Source: an uncultured Verrucomicrobiota bacterium
GTDB lineage: Bacteria; Verrucomicrobiota; Verrucomicrobiia; Limisphaerales; CAIYYI01
Length of the DNA: 50,761 nt
Assembly: GCA_903930345.1 (NCBI GenBank)
Contig: CAIYYI010000679.1
Coordinates: forward strand, 1 to 50,761
Direction of reading: 5' to 3'
Shown: one piece after another, positions 8,070-16,981 of the stretch
Numbering within the stretch: position 1 is the first letter of the stretch
Layout of the letters: each line of letters begins with the position of its first letter
The notes under the pieces: model-generated
Told to the model about the DNA's origin: nothing
The model's input: the letters and a program-made list of their open reading frames with translations, nothing else
Database searches by the model: none
Made by a program: the position numbers and the translations under genes

Positions 8070-9062
8070 ATGAACCATGTTGAACGGTTTCGTGCGGTGA
8101 TGAATTTCCAACCCGTGGACCGCCTGCCGCGCTGGGAGTGGGCCATGTGGTGGGATGAGACCATCGCCCGCTGGCACCAGGAGGGCCTGCCGACGGAACT
8201 CAAATTCAGTCAAGTGTACGACCTGGCCGTGCAGTTCGGCCTGGACCCCTACCAGCAGTTCTGGTTCAGCACCACGGAGGCCACCATCGAGGCCACCCAG
8301 CACCACGTGGAGGGCGTGGTCTCCAACATGGATGACTACCTGCGGCTCCGCCCCCGGCTGTTCCCCAGCCATGAGGCGGCCCTGGCCGCCATGCAGCCCT
8401 GGGCCGAACGGCAGCGGCGCGGGGAGGCGGTGGTCTGGAGCACGTTCGAGGGGTTCTTCTGGTTCCCGCGCACGCTCATGGGGTTCAACCAGCTCATGCT
8501 GGCCTTCAACGACCAGCCGGAGCTGCTGCACCGCATCAATGAGGACCTGTTCGCCTTTAACCTGCGGCTGTTCGAGCAGATGACCCGCGTCTGTGTGCCC
8601 ACGTTCATGACCATCGCCGAGGACATGAGCTACAACCACGGGCCGATGATCTCCCGCAAGCTGTTCGATGAGTTTGTGGCCCCCTACTACCGGCGACTGA
8701 TCCCGCGCCTGCAGGAGCTGGACATCCTGCCGCTGGTCGATACCGATGGCGATGTGACGATGCTCGTGCCCTGGCTGACGGAGCTGGGCGTGGTCGGGGT
8801 CCTCCCGCTGGAGCGCCAGGCGGGCGTCGATGGCCTCAAGTTGCGCCAGCAATACCCGCGCCTGCGGATGGTGGGCCACTACGACAAGATGGTCATGAAC
8901 CAGGGGGAGGCGGCCATGCGCGCCGAGTTCGAGCGCCTCGTGCCGCTGATGCGGACGGGTGGGTTCATCCCCAGCGTGGACCACCAGACGCCACCCGGGG
9001 TTTCCCTGGCCGAGTACCGGATCTACCTGCGCCTGCTGGCGGAATACACCGCGGTTCGCTGA
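8070..9062 (+). CDS. Uroporphyrinogen decarboxylase (URO-D) family protein
   Basis: The protein has 330 residues from ATG 8070 (MNHVERFRAVMNFQPVDRLP, the usual start of this family); ATG 8034 would add 12 residues without conservation. It has the URO-D/MtaA TIM-barrel outline: PRWEWAMWWDETIARW, MTIAEDMSYNHGPMISRKLF, LPLVDTDGDVTMLVPWL, GVVGVLPLERQAGVD and a C-terminal GGFIPSVDHQTPPGVSLAEY. True HemE residues for porphyrin binding are absent, so it is not heme biosynthetic. The family includes corrinoid-linked methyltransferases, but many verrucomicrobial copies near glycan genes have unknown roles. The place of the zinc-binding His/Cys motif is taken by DTDGD, so methyl transfer is uncertain. 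Confidence 0.75.
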   Translation: MNHVERFRAVMNFQPVDRLPRWEWAMWWDETIARWHQEGLPTELKFSQVYDLAVQFGLDPYQQFWFSTTEATIEATQHHVEGVVSNMDDYLRLRPRLFPSHEAALAAMQPWAERQRRGEAVVWSTFEGFFWFPRTLMGFNQLMLAFNDQPELLHRINEDLFAFNLRLFEQMTRVCVPTFMTIAEDMSYNHGPMISRKLFDEFVAPYYRRLIPRLQELDILPLVDTDGDVTMLVPWLTELGVVGVLPLERQAGVDGLKLRQQYPRLRMVGHYDKMVMNQGEAAMRAEFERLVPLMRTGGFIPSVDHQTPPGVSLAEYRIYLRLLAEYTAVR

Positions 9063-9069
9063 CCGCGCC

Positions 9070-12000
9070 TTATTCGCTCTGCAGCCGGTAATACTCCTGG
9101 CCCTGGCTCCGGCGCGGCACGGTCACCGTCCATTGACCATTGGATAGCGTGGGGGGATTGGTGCCGCGCACCCAGATTTGCGGCGGGGTGAGATTGGTGG
9201 TGAGGTACAGCGCGCAGAATCCGGCCTCCAGCGGCCCGCTCAGGCTCAGTTGGTTTGCTGATCCTGCCCGCAGCGCCAGGCGCGGCGGCGCCGGGAAATC
9301 AACCTGGGCAGTCAGCTCGAAATCAAAGCTCACATCGCTGCTCGTGTTCGTGTTCTGGTGGATCTCCACGGCCAGAATGTTCGTGCCGCTCACGAGCGCC
9401 GTCGGGGCCAGCGACCGGGTGAAGAAGGTGGCCTCGTCGGCGGCGGAAACCAGGGTGGAGGAGACCGTGTCGAACAGGATGGTCGTGTTGGTGGGCAGGT
9501 TGTCGCGCCAGATCGCCGTGCCGTTGAGATACACCGCCGCGCCGTCGTCCCGCACCAGGCGCGCGGTCAATCCAAGCACGCGGGTGGCGTCCGGCACGTA
9601 AAAGGCCCGGCGGAAATAGGTGGTGACCTGGTGGTTGTTGCTCACCGTGGTCACGGGCAACAGTCCGTTGGCATCGCCGAAACCGAGCATGGCCGCGCCG
9701 CTGCGCCAGCCTGCATCCACGAAGCCGCTGGTGCGCCAGGCGGCGCCCAGATCACGGCCGCTGTCCTCAAAACGCCAGACCGAGCCGGCGGTCACCAGGG
9801 TGACCAGAGTGGCCGGCGCGGTGGTGAAGGTGAGGCTGGAGGAGGCCCAGGCAGCGGCCAGCGCGTTGGAGGCCCGGCAGCGGACGTAATAGGTGGTGCC
9901 GGGCAGCAGGTTGGTCACCGTGCTGGCAAAGCTCCCGTAGCCGCGCGGCCCCAGCGGTATCTGCATCGCCCACGCCGCCGGGTCGGTGCCGCCGTCTGCG
10001 GGGCCGAGGAAGAGGACTGCGTCCGCCGCCGGGGCATTGAGCACGGTGATGGCGCCCCGCAGAACCGCGCCGGTTTTGCTGAGGCTGCCGGGCGGTTCGT
10101 TGGCCACGGATAACAGGGGTGTGCCGGGTGCGTGTTGCCCGGCCAGTTCCAGGTTGAAGCTGAGGTCGGAACTCGTCGCCGTGTTCTGGTGCAGCTCCAC
10201 CGCCAGGATGTTCGTGCCGGTGAGCAGATGGGAGCCGGGCAGGGTCACACTGTAGAAGGTGGTGGACTCATCCGCCGCCAGGGCGTTGGTGGCCGCCGTG
10301 GTGTAGGTCAGCGGGTCGGCGGGCAGGTTGCTGCGGAAGACCTCCACGCCGTTCAGATACACCGCCGCCCCGTCATCCCGCAGCAGGCGCAACACCAGGT
10401 TGGTGCAGGTGCCGGCGGCGGCCACGAACCGCTGCCGGAAATAGGTGGTCATCTGCTGGTTGCTCGCGACCAGGGTGGTCTCATCACCGTCGCCAAAACC
10501 CAACTGCCCCGCGCCGCTCGGCCAGGAGTTGTCATTGTAGTTCAGGGTGCGCCACAAGGTGCCCAGGTTGGCCCCCGTATCGAGGAATTTCCAGGGGCTG
10601 TGCGTGGAGCTATACACCACGGTGTTGCTCTGCCAGTTCAGGTCCGTCACGGCGTGGGTGGAGAGGGTGAAATCCGGCCCCACCGCCTCCACCTCCAGCG
10701 TGACCGCCGCCTCGTTGCCCGCCCGCTTGAGGTTGGGGGCGAAATAGACGCGGTTCGGCGTCGCCCCCAGCCACGTCAGGGTGTTGTCCGCGTTGCGCCG
10801 GTAGAGGTTGCAGGCGAAGACGGGGCTGGCGGAGGGCGTCCACGCCAGGCGCAGGGAGGCGTTGGTGGGATCGATCTGGTTGAGCTGGGTGACCATCAGG
10901 TTGGCGGGCGGTGCGGGCGGGGTGGCGGGGCTGTTGAAGAGCGCGATCTGCCCCACGCGCAGCACGTAATTGCTCACCGTGGTGGCGGCGGCGCAGCGCA
11001 GGCCGACCACGGAGATCCGCCGCCCGGCGCGGGCCGCGAGGCTGAACTGTTTCAGGTTCCAGCCGGCGTTGGTGGTGTTGCCCAGATCCCATTGCTCAAA
11101 CACGCCGGGCGCATCCGCGAAGGCCAGTGACAACTGACCGCGCGTGGCGGCTCCGCTGGAGCCGGTCTTGAAGGCGACGCGCAACTGGGTGTTCGTGGCC
11201 ACCAGGAGGCTGGTTTGGAACAGTTGCAGGTCATTCGTGGCGTCCAGGGTGCCGGAGAGCTTCAGGGAGGAACCGCCAAAGTACGACTCGCTCCAACTGA
11301 ACTCCGGGAGCAGCCGCGTGCCGCCGCTGCGCAGCAGCCAGCGCCACGTGGGCAGGATGTCCTGCAGCGAAAGATTGTTCCAGTCGCCCGTCAGCACCCG
11401 CTGCCCGTTGACGTTGTGGAAGGTGCCGACGCCGCTGTTGAAGCTGCTCACAAAGGGGAGGGTGGTGACGGGCGAGGCCGCCGGGATGAAGTGGGCGATG
11501 CCCGGCCAGGCGTTGGTGCCATAGGTGCGCGTGGGGTCGCCATCCGGCCCGGCCCAGTAGCGGTTGTCCCGGGTGTGGAAATCCGCCAGGCCGGACGAGG
11601 AATTGAACGTCCACTCCGGCCGGTAGATGCCCAGCGACATCTTGTGCGCCTGGCCCTCCGGGAACAGGGCGGTCCAATTGACCGTGGTGCCATAGCCGCC
11701 CCCCTCCGTGTCGATGCCCGCGTACAGGTCATACGGGTTGCGCCCCAGGGATTGCGCCAGGCTGCGCGCGCTCGTCAGCCCGGCCGACGACCACCAGAAG
11801 TTCAGGAACATGTTCGTGGACACCACCGTGCTCCCCGACTGGAAAAACATCTGGTTGTAGCTGTCCAGCGCGTTCCGGTAGTTGATGTTCCCGTTCCTGT
11901 CCATGGAATCGTACCAGATCATGCGCATCTGGGGTGCGCGGGCTTTGCAGTAGGCGAGGAAATTGGTCATGGCGGTGGCCGTCGCCGCGCTCGCCCCCTC

Positions 12001-12666
12001 CGTCTCCTGGTTGATGAACCAGCCGTCGAACCCGAAGTATTGGCTGGCCTCAATCAGCTTGTCCGCGACCGGGTAGTTCGTGCCGGATTTCTGGAGGAAA
12101 TCATTCACATACTGGATCTGTCCGCCATAGACGCCGGGGCCGAAAAAGATTTTCCCCAGGACCGGCACCCCGTTGCGATGCGCGGCATCAATCACGTGCG
12201 CGTTCGGGCAGAGGATCACCCCCTGGTCCCGATCCGACCCGCCCCAGAAGCAGAACGTGTGCATGTACTGCCAGTAGTTGGGGGAGTAGTAATTCACGGA
12301 GCGGGAGCCCTGGGCGGAACTGGCCGGCAGGCGGTTGAACGCCACAAGCGGCATCACCCGGCCCTCGTTGGTGCGGGCATGCGCGTTGGGGTTCAGGGTG
12401 GGGTGGATGAACCGTTCCGCGAGCGGCACCAGGCTGCGGTTGAACGGGGCGTCCGGATCCGTCGCCGAACTCCAATTCAGAATCGCCGCCGGTTTCCACT
12501 GCGGCGCCACCGGGTCGCCGGTCACTTGGGCGGCCGCCGTGAGCGTGCCCAAAAGCACCAGCCCGGTGAGCAGGCAGCCCCACAGTTGTCGGGGTGTGGG
12601 GATGATTGAGCCGGCCCGGATCGGCCCGGCCTGGACAAGGTAGTTTTGACGGGGTTTCTGTTTCAT
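9070..12666 (-). CDS. Secreted GH85 endo-beta-N-acetylglucosaminidase with C-terminal repeat domains
   Basis: The protein has about 1198 residues from ATG 12666 (ATG 12675 also in frame). After a signal region (RQLWGCLLTGLVLLGTLTAAA) comes a GH85 domain: SPNYWQYMHTFCFW, AAHRNGVPVLGKIFFG, and YFGFDGWFINQETEG. The N-x-E pair near residues 219 and 221 matches the Asn/Glu that drive substrate-assisted cleavage in this family. These enzymes cut the chitobiose core of N-linked glycans. The rest has a galactose-binding-like domain, a fibronectin III-like stretch (about 600-680), then two copies of a 160-residue beta domain (DNA about 10150-10620 and 9310-9780) that share W[KR]F-DxG-LG-WR, GFGD, TYFR and RDDGAAVYLNG motifs, flanking a second FnIII-like unit. 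The last residues (QEYYRLQSE) are typical of verrucomicrobial secreted proteins. It converges on the URO-D gene with only 7 bp between stops. Confidence 0.85.
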   Translation of the reverse strand: MKQKPRQNYLVQAGPIRAGSIIPTPRQLWGCLLTGLVLLGTLTAAAQVTGDPVAPQWKPAAILNWSSATDPDAPFNRSLVPLAERFIHPTLNPNAHARTNEGRVMPLVAFNRLPASSAQGSRSVNYYSPNYWQYMHTFCFWGGSDRDQGVILCPNAHVIDAAHRNGVPVLGKIFFGPGVYGGQIQYVNDFLQKSGTNYPVADKLIEASQYFGFDGWFINQETEGASAATATAMTNFLAYCKARAPQMRMIWYDSMDRNGNINYRNALDSYNQMFFQSGSTVVSTNMFLNFWWSSAGLTSARSLAQSLGRNPYDLYAGIDTEGGGYGTTVNWTALFPEGQAHKMSLGIYRPEWTFNSSSGLADFHTRDNRYWAGPDGDPTRTYGTNAWPGIAHFIPAASPVTTLPFVSSFNSGVGTFHNVNGQRVLTGDWNNLSLQDILPTWRWLLRSGGTRLLPEFSWSESYFGGSSLKLSGTLDATNDLQLFQTSLLVATNTQLRVAFKTGSSGAATRGQLSLAFADAPGVFEQWDLGNTTNAGWNLKQFSLAARAGRRISVVGLRCAAATTVSNYVLRVGQIALFNSPATPPAPPANLMVTQLNQIDPTNASLRLAWTPSASPVFACNLYRRNADNTLTWLGATPNRVYFAPNLKRAGNEAAVTLEVEAVGPDFTLSTHAVTDLNWQSNTVVYSSTHSPWKFLDTGANLGTLWRTLNYNDNSWPSGAGQLGFGDGDETTLVASNQQMTTYFRQRFVAAAGTCTNLVLRLLRDDGAAVYLNGVEVFRSNLPADPLTYTTAATNALAADESTTFYSVTLPGSHLLTGTNILAVELHQNTATSSDLSFNLELAGQHAPGTPLLSVANEPPGSLSKTGAVLRGAITVLNAPAADAVLFLGPADGGTDPAAWAMQIPLGPRGYGSFASTVTNLLPGTTYYVRCRASNALAAAWASSSLTFTTAPATLVTLVTAGSVWRFEDSGRDLGAAWRTSGFVDAGWRSGAAMLGFGDANGLLPVTTVSNNHQVTTYFRRAFYVPDATRVLGLTARLVRDDGAAVYLNGTAIWRDNLPTNTTILFDTVSSTLVSAADEATFFTRSLAPTALVSGTNILAVEIHQNTNTSSDVSFDFELTAQVDFPAPPRLALRAGSANQLSLSGPLEAGFCALYLTTNLTPPQIWVRGTNPPTLSNGQWTVTVPRRSQGQEYYRLQSE

Positions 12667-12732
12667 CAGGCACAATGACGCCGGGCCAGCTTACGGAACG
12701 AATCATCCCCGGGCAACCAGCGTTTTGGCCGA

Positions 12733-12749
12733 CCGGAAGGGGCTTCCGG
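12733..12749. promoter_or_regulatory. Perfect inverted repeat between divergent GH85 and aldo/keto reductase genes
   Basis: CCGGAAG-GGG-CTTCCGG is a 7-bp perfect dyad with a 3-bp loop. It sits 67 bp before the GH85 start and 70 bp before the reductase start, so it could be a shared operator. It could also be a chance GC-rich hairpin. Confidence 0.35.
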
Positions 12750-12818
12750 GCAACGGGGAAGCCGGATTTCAGGGTGAAATTCTTTTGCGGCTGTGTTACC
12801 TTGGGTGAATCTAACCGC

Positions 12819-13715
12819 ATGAAAACGAATCTGAACCGCCGCCAGTTCCTGCAAGGCACCGCTGCCCTGGCGGGCGCAGCCTTGACCGCCACCTCCACCT
12901 GGCTGCCCGCCGCCGAAGCCACCAAACGCACCGCCACCGATCAGGTCACCCTCGGCAAAACGGGCATCAAGCTGAGCCGGTTGGGCATGGGAACCGGCTC
13001 CAACGGCGGCCGGACCCAGCGCGACCTGGGTCAGGAGGGCTTCACGCGCCTCGTGCGGCACGCCTATGATCAGGGCATCACTTACATTGACACCGCCGGC
13101 AACTACAACATCCACGAGATGATCGGCAAAGCCATCAAGGGCTTGCCGCGCGAGAAGTTGTACATCCAATCAAAGCTGGCGGGCAACCCGGGCAACGCGC
13201 GGGAGCGGATTGATGAATTCCGCCAGGAACTCGGCACCGACTACCTTGATTCCCTGCTGATCCACTGCGCCACGAAAAACAGTTGGCATGAGGATCTGAA
13301 ACGTTTGATGGACGTGCTTCTGGACTGCCAGGACAAAAAGATCATCCGTGCCAAAGGCGTCTCCTGCCATGGCTTGCCCGGCCTCACCCGGGCCGCCCAG
13401 GTTGACTGGGTGGATGTCCATCTGGTGCGCATCAACCACGTCGGGCGCCACATGGATGGCACCACCGGGGCGTGGTCGGAGGCGTCTGATCGGGAGAAGG
13501 CGCTCCAGGAAATCCGGACCATGCGGCAGAAGGGGCGCGGCATCATCGGCATGAAACTGATCGGCAATGGCGAGTTCACCAGCGCGGAGGAGCGGGAGAA
13601 ATCGATCCGGTACGTCATGCAATCCGGCCTGGTGGATGCCGCCGTCATCGGTTTCAAGAGCACAGCCGAGATCGATGAGGGAATCGAACGGGTGAACCGG
13701 GCACTGGCGGGATAA
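12819..13715 (+). CDS. Tat-exported aldo/keto reductase family protein
   Basis: The protein has 298 residues from ATG 12819, where a Tat-type leader begins (MKTNLNRRQFLQGTAALAGA, with the twin Arg). The barrel matches aldo/keto reductases: LGKTGIKLSRLGMGTGSNGG, then GITYIDTAGNYNIHEMIGKA with catalytic Asp and Tyr, KLYIQSKLAGNP with the catalytic Lys, DSLLIHCATKNSW with the catalytic His, and the C-terminal nucleotide-binding AAVIGFKSTAEIDEGIERVN. Many planctomycete and verrucomicrobial paralogs have a Tat signal. The substrate is probably a sugar-derived aldehyde or ketone but cannot be read from sequence. A longer frame reaching back to 12606 overlaps the GH85 gene and is not used. Confidence 0.85.
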   Translation: MKTNLNRRQFLQGTAALAGAALTATSTWLPAAEATKRTATDQVTLGKTGIKLSRLGMGTGSNGGRTQRDLGQEGFTRLVRHAYDQGITYIDTAGNYNIHEMIGKAIKGLPREKLYIQSKLAGNPGNARERIDEFRQELGTDYLDSLLIHCATKNSWHEDLKRLMDVLLDCQDKKIIRAKGVSCHGLPGLTRAAQVDWVDVHLVRINHVGRHMDGTTGAWSEASDREKALQEIRTMRQKGRGIIGMKLIGNGEFTSAEEREKSIRYVMQSGLVDAAVIGFKSTAEIDEGIERVNRALAG

Positions 13716-13774
13716 AGCGCCGCTGTCAGCGGTGCGACGCGGCGGTGTCCGCCGAGGAACATGCGCGCAGCTAG

Positions 13775-14212
13775 CAGGCTTTCCAGCGCGTCTATTGCGA
13801 CCGGTGTTTTGACGAGGTGTTCCTGGAGCGGCGGAGGTTCGAGACGCAGGTCGAGATCAACAAGACCATTGAAGCGAGCGACGGCACGGTGGTGCAGTCG
13901 GCAGGCGAGCAGCGGATTGCGGAGTGGCTAACGGCGCACGGGATCGCCTATCGGTACGACGCGAAGTTTCGCATTATCGCGGAGTTTCAGATTCGGCCGG
14001 ACTTTTACCTGCCGGAACTGGACGTATATATCGAGTACTGGGGGCTGGACACGCCGCAATACAAGATGAGCATGTACAGGAAACAGATGCTCTACCAGCA
14101 GGAAGGCAAGCGGGTGATCTCGGTGCATCCGCGAGACCTGTCGGCTTTGAACGCGCTGCTCACGGCCAAGCTGCGACTTTTTGGATTCGCGCCACGCCCC
14201 ACGACATCATAG
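13775..14212 (+). pseudogene. 5'-truncated zinc-ribbon/nuclease-like gene remnant
   Basis: The frame opens right after an in-frame TAG at 13772 and reads QAFQRVYCDRCFDEVFLERR, which looks like the second half of a CxxC-x17-CxxC zinc ribbon whose first CxxC is missing. The only possible start is a GTG at 13817, inside the conserved part. The C-terminal 100 residues (GEQRIAEWLTAHGIAYRYDA, then RPDFYLPELDVYIEYWGL) resemble the PD-(D/E)xK-type nuclease domain appended to UvrD-like helicases and zinc-ribbon proteins. The upstream bases 13716-13770 hold two small hairpins (CCGCTGTCAGCGG and GGCGGTGTCCGCC) but no start. I read it as a decayed gene. Confidence 0.6.
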
Positions 14213-14292
14213 ACAATCGGAAGGAAAAGCTGGTCTGCCACATCAATCAGAAACTGTCCGCCACCCAGTCCGCCCGCTTTGCGGTCGGCGGC
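14203..14292 (+). pseudogene. Short remnant of a helicase N-terminus (PLD-like leader)
   Basis: In another frame that overlaps the end of the previous remnant, codons read DIIDNRKEKLVCHINQKLSA and then TQSARFAVGG. This resembles the first 30 residues of SNF2/DEAD-type helicases that begin with a phospholipase-D-like domain ('IDN..KL..HIN..L....ARFAVGYFFLSG'). Similarity stops at 14292, and no start codon is left. The bases 14293-14510 hold nothing I recognise. Together with the preceding remnant it suggests the scar of a nuclease-helicase cassette. Confidence 0.45.
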
Positions 14293-14510
14293 ATTGACAT
14301 CACGTTAGCGGGGTCAACCCGAAGCTTGGATAGCTGTAGTTGGCAGCGGATGTACATCATCCCCCAACCCAGGCCCATCCACCCCCAGGATACTCCAAAG
14401 CCGAAGCTTCATTTTCTTCCCCCCGATTTGTCCCATGCCTTCATCCGGTAGAGAACACGCCTAATATCGTCAATCCGCGACACAGCTTTTCAAGTGGTTT
14501 TTCAACATGC

Positions 14511-16244
14511 ATGGATTGCCAACCGGTGTTGAAAGCTGTAAACAGCGTGGCGGTGATCAACCGGATTGTGGCTTTCTGCGTTTTGGCCGTGGCGGTGTGG
14601 GTGGGAACCTGCCCCGCCGCTGAGAGCCTGCCCACCAGGCCGACAACCCCGGGGCTCGAAATCAGGGCGGTGGAAGTCCGGGGGCAGCCCCTGTCCTGGC
14701 ACCCGGGGGAAGTCCTGCGCCTGAGCCCCTTTCCGGAGGATCTCCGGTTTAAATTCGGCACCGCCAGCGGGGCCAGCCAACCGCCCAGCCGACTGCGCTA
14801 TAAGCTCGAGGGACTTGACCCGGCCTGGCGGGAGGATGGTGGTGAGATGTACCTGGCCATCCGTTTTGTGGACGATGCCGATGATCAGGTGGGGCTGATG
14901 ATTTTCAACGCCCGTGGGGAAAGCGCCGGTTGGAACGGGTCGTTGGAGGGCGGCACCCTTGCCCACCGCCGCGAAACTGTGGTGGCCCCGCCCCGGGCCA
15001 GCCGGGCGCATATCGTCATCACCTCAGCCGGCCCCCCGGCGACCATTGGCATTTTCGTGGTGGATGATCTGGTGGTCTCCCGGTTTTCCACCACGAACGG
15101 CAGGTCGAGCGTTTTGCTGCGTTCGCCCTTCGGCCAGCCCGGCAACCCCGACCTCAGCCACGCCCCGGATGGTTGGGCGCGCGACGGCGTCCTCCCCAGC
15201 ATGGCCAGAATCGTGGAGCTGGGCCGCAACCCGGCGATGAGAGTGTTCGCCATTTTGGACGAGGATGGCTCCGGTCACGCGGAATGGCGCACCCTGAAGG
15301 CCATGGCGCCGGAGGTGAAACCCGGTGACCAACTGGTGATCGAATGGAACGAGCTGTTCAGCATCGGCCTGGGGGGCGTCACTAGTGCGCACTACCGGCA
15401 ACTGCCCCCCGGCGATCTGGAGTTTCGGGTGGCGCAAGCCTCCGTGCTGGGGGTGCCCACTGGCGCGGAAGCCATGGTGCGGCTGCATGTGCCGCTGCCC
15501 TTCTGGAAATCACGGTGGTTTTGGGGGTGTGTCGGCGGTTTGGTGGTGTTTTTTTCGGTGGCGGCCGGCCGGTACATCGCCAGGCAGCGCCTGCAGCGGG
15601 AGATGCAACGTCTCCAGCAACAGCGCCTGCTGGAACAGGAACGGTTGCGCATCGCCCAGAACATCCACGATGATCTGGGCGCCCGGGTGACCCAGATATC
15701 CCTGCTCAGCGGTATGGCGCAAAACAACCCCGGCCTGCCCGAGCAGGCCCGTGCGGATTTCAGCAGCATCGCCGGCATGGCGCGCGACCTGATCGCCGCG
15801 TTGTACGAGACGGTCTGGGCGGTGAACCCGGAAAACGACAATCTGGACGCCCTGGGCAACTACCTGTGCCAGATGGTCAACCAACTGTGCGGCCAGGCGC
15901 AATTGCGGTGTCGTATCCATGTGGGTGCCTTGCCTCACGATCTCCAACTGTCGAGCCAGGTCCGGCACAGCATCTCCATGGCGGTGAAGGAGGCGGTGCA
16001 TAATGTCATCAAACACGCCCGGGCCGGTGAGGTCACTTTGCAGGCGGCCTTTGATAATCGCTGTCTCACCGTATCCCTTCAGGATGATGGATGCGGTTTT
16101 CAACCGGCGGACAATCTGCCCGGCAACGGCCTGACGAACATGAGGCGGCGCCTGCGGGAGATTGGCGGCACCTGCACCATTGAAAGCCGGCCTGGCCGGG
16201 GCACCACCGTCCAATTGCGCCTGAAGTTGCGCCCGCCCCCTTGA
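14511..16244 (+). CDS. Membrane sensor histidine kinase, NarL-system type (HisKA_3)
   Basis: The protein has 577 residues from ATG 14511; upstream in-frame codons back to 14340 lack coding character. A signal/anchor segment (VAVINRIVAFCVLAVAVWVG) leads into a periplasmic sensor of about 300 residues (RLRYKLEGLDPAWREDGGEM, ARIVELGRNPAMRVFAILDE), a type seen in verrucomicrobial two-component kinases. A second membrane helix (about residues 334-352, FWGCVGGLVVFFSVAAG) is followed by a coiled coil, a HisKA_3 dimerisation helix with the phospho-acceptor His in RIAQNIHDDLGARVTQISLL, and an HATPase domain (VKEAVHNVIKHARAGEV, LQDDGCGFQ, GNGLTNMRRRL). The response-regulator gene starts 15 bp after the stop, so the two form one operon. 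The periplasmic ligand is unknown, probably a sugar given the neighbouring GH genes. Confidence 0.85.
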   Translation: MDCQPVLKAVNSVAVINRIVAFCVLAVAVWVGTCPAAESLPTRPTTPGLEIRAVEVRGQPLSWHPGEVLRLSPFPEDLRFKFGTASGASQPPSRLRYKLEGLDPAWREDGGEMYLAIRFVDDADDQVGLMIFNARGESAGWNGSLEGGTLAHRRETVVAPPRASRAHIVITSAGPPATIGIFVVDDLVVSRFSTTNGRSSVLLRSPFGQPGNPDLSHAPDGWARDGVLPSMARIVELGRNPAMRVFAILDEDGSGHAEWRTLKAMAPEVKPGDQLVIEWNELFSIGLGGVTSAHYRQLPPGDLEFRVAQASVLGVPTGAEAMVRLHVPLPFWKSRWFWGCVGGLVVFFSVAAGRYIARQRLQREMQRLQQQRLLEQERLRIAQNIHDDLGARVTQISLLSGMAQNNPGLPEQARADFSSIAGMARDLIAALYETVWAVNPENDNLDALGNYLCQMVNQLCGQAQLRCRIHVGALPHDLQLSSQVRHSISMAVKEAVHNVIKHARAGEVTLQAAFDNRCLTVSLQDDGCGFQPADNLPGNGLTNMRRRLREIGGTCTIESRPGRGTTVQLRLKLRPPP

Positions 16245-16259
16245 CCGATTCAGGATGTT

Positions 16260-16892
16260 ATGAACAAAACCGTTGCCGTGGTGGAGGATGATGCCGGATT
16301 GAGCCGGCAACTCGTCCGCATTCTCAATGCCGAGCCCGACATCACCTGCGTGGGGGCTTTTCCCACGGCCGAGGAGGCCCTGGCCCAAATCCCGGCCCTG
16401 AACCCCGATGTGGTGCTGATGGACATCCGGCTGCCGGGCATGTCCGGCATCGAATGCGTCGCGAAGCTCAGGTGCCTCGCGCCCGCGCTGCACATCATCA
16501 TGGTCACCGTGTATGAGGACAGCGAACGTATTTTCCGGGCGCTCAAGGCCGGCGCGAATGGTTACCTCGTGAAGTCGAGTCCGCCGGAGCAGTTGCTGGA
16601 GGCCATTCGCGACGTTTTCGCGGGCGGCTCCCCCATGTCCAGCCACATTGCGCGCAAGGTGGTGCAATATTTCCACCTCATCGGTCCCGCGCCCACCCAG
16701 AAGCAGAATCTCTCCACGCGCGAGCAGCAGGTGCTGGAGCTGCTTTCCACCGGTTTCATCTACAAGGAAATCGCCGACCAACTGAACATCGGCGTGGAGA
16801 CGGTGCGCACCTACGTGAAAAGCATCTGCCAGAAAATGCACGTGCGCAACCGCGTGGAAGCCGTGGCCCGACGCCACGCCGAGCCGGATTAG
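16260..16892 (+). CDS. NarL/LuxR-type response regulator
   Basis: The protein has 210 residues. The receiver domain has acidic residues VVEDDAG, phospho-acceptor Asp in DVVLMDIRLPGMSG, Thr in IIMVTVYED and Lys in NGYLVKSSPPEQ. The C-terminal LuxR helix-turn-helix reads LSTREQQVLELLSTGFIYKE and then IADQLNIGVETVRTYVKSIC. It is the partner of the kinase 15 bp upstream. A palindromic promoter box begins 9 bp after its stop codon and recurs at two other glycan-related promoters, so this regulator is the obvious candidate to bind it (inference). Confidence 0.92.
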   Translation: MNKTVAVVEDDAGLSRQLVRILNAEPDITCVGAFPTAEEALAQIPALNPDVVLMDIRLPGMSGIECVAKLRCLAPALHIIMVTVYEDSERIFRALKAGANGYLVKSSPPEQLLEAIRDVFAGGSPMSSHIARKVVQYFHLIGPAPTQKQNLSTREQQVLELLSTGFIYKEIADQLNIGVETVRTYVKSICQKMHVRNRVEAVARRHAEPD

Positions 16893-16900
16893 TCGTTTGC

Positions 16901-16943
16901 TCCCCGCTTTCGGGGATACCGCCCCCTTTTCGTTCAGGCTAGG
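16901..16943 (+). promoter_or_regulatory. Palindromic activator-type box plus -10 upstream of the GH71/99-like gene
   Basis: TCCCCGCTTTCGGGGA (16901-16916) continues as TACCGCC to 16923. After 16 bp from GCC (ending 16922) comes TAGGAT at 16938-16943, and the gene starts at 16982. No -35 consensus is present; the box occupies that region, as expected for an activator site. The same layout recurs at 21213-21257 and 24601-24647 on the other strand. The CCCCG/CGGGG stem could also act as a weak terminator for the regulator gene. Confidence 0.6.
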
Positions 16944-16981
16944 ATTGGGTCAGACGGAGGCAATTTTCCGTCTCGCACCAC

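Noticed and set aside
8070..9062. HemE (true uroporphyrinogen decarboxylase)
   Set aside because: Porphyrin-binding residues at the N-terminus of HemE are absent and the context is not heme synthesis.
12606..12818. Extended N-terminus of the aldo/keto reductase beginning at 12606
   Set aside because: It overlaps the GH85 start and precedes the clear Tat leader at 12819, which defines the true start.
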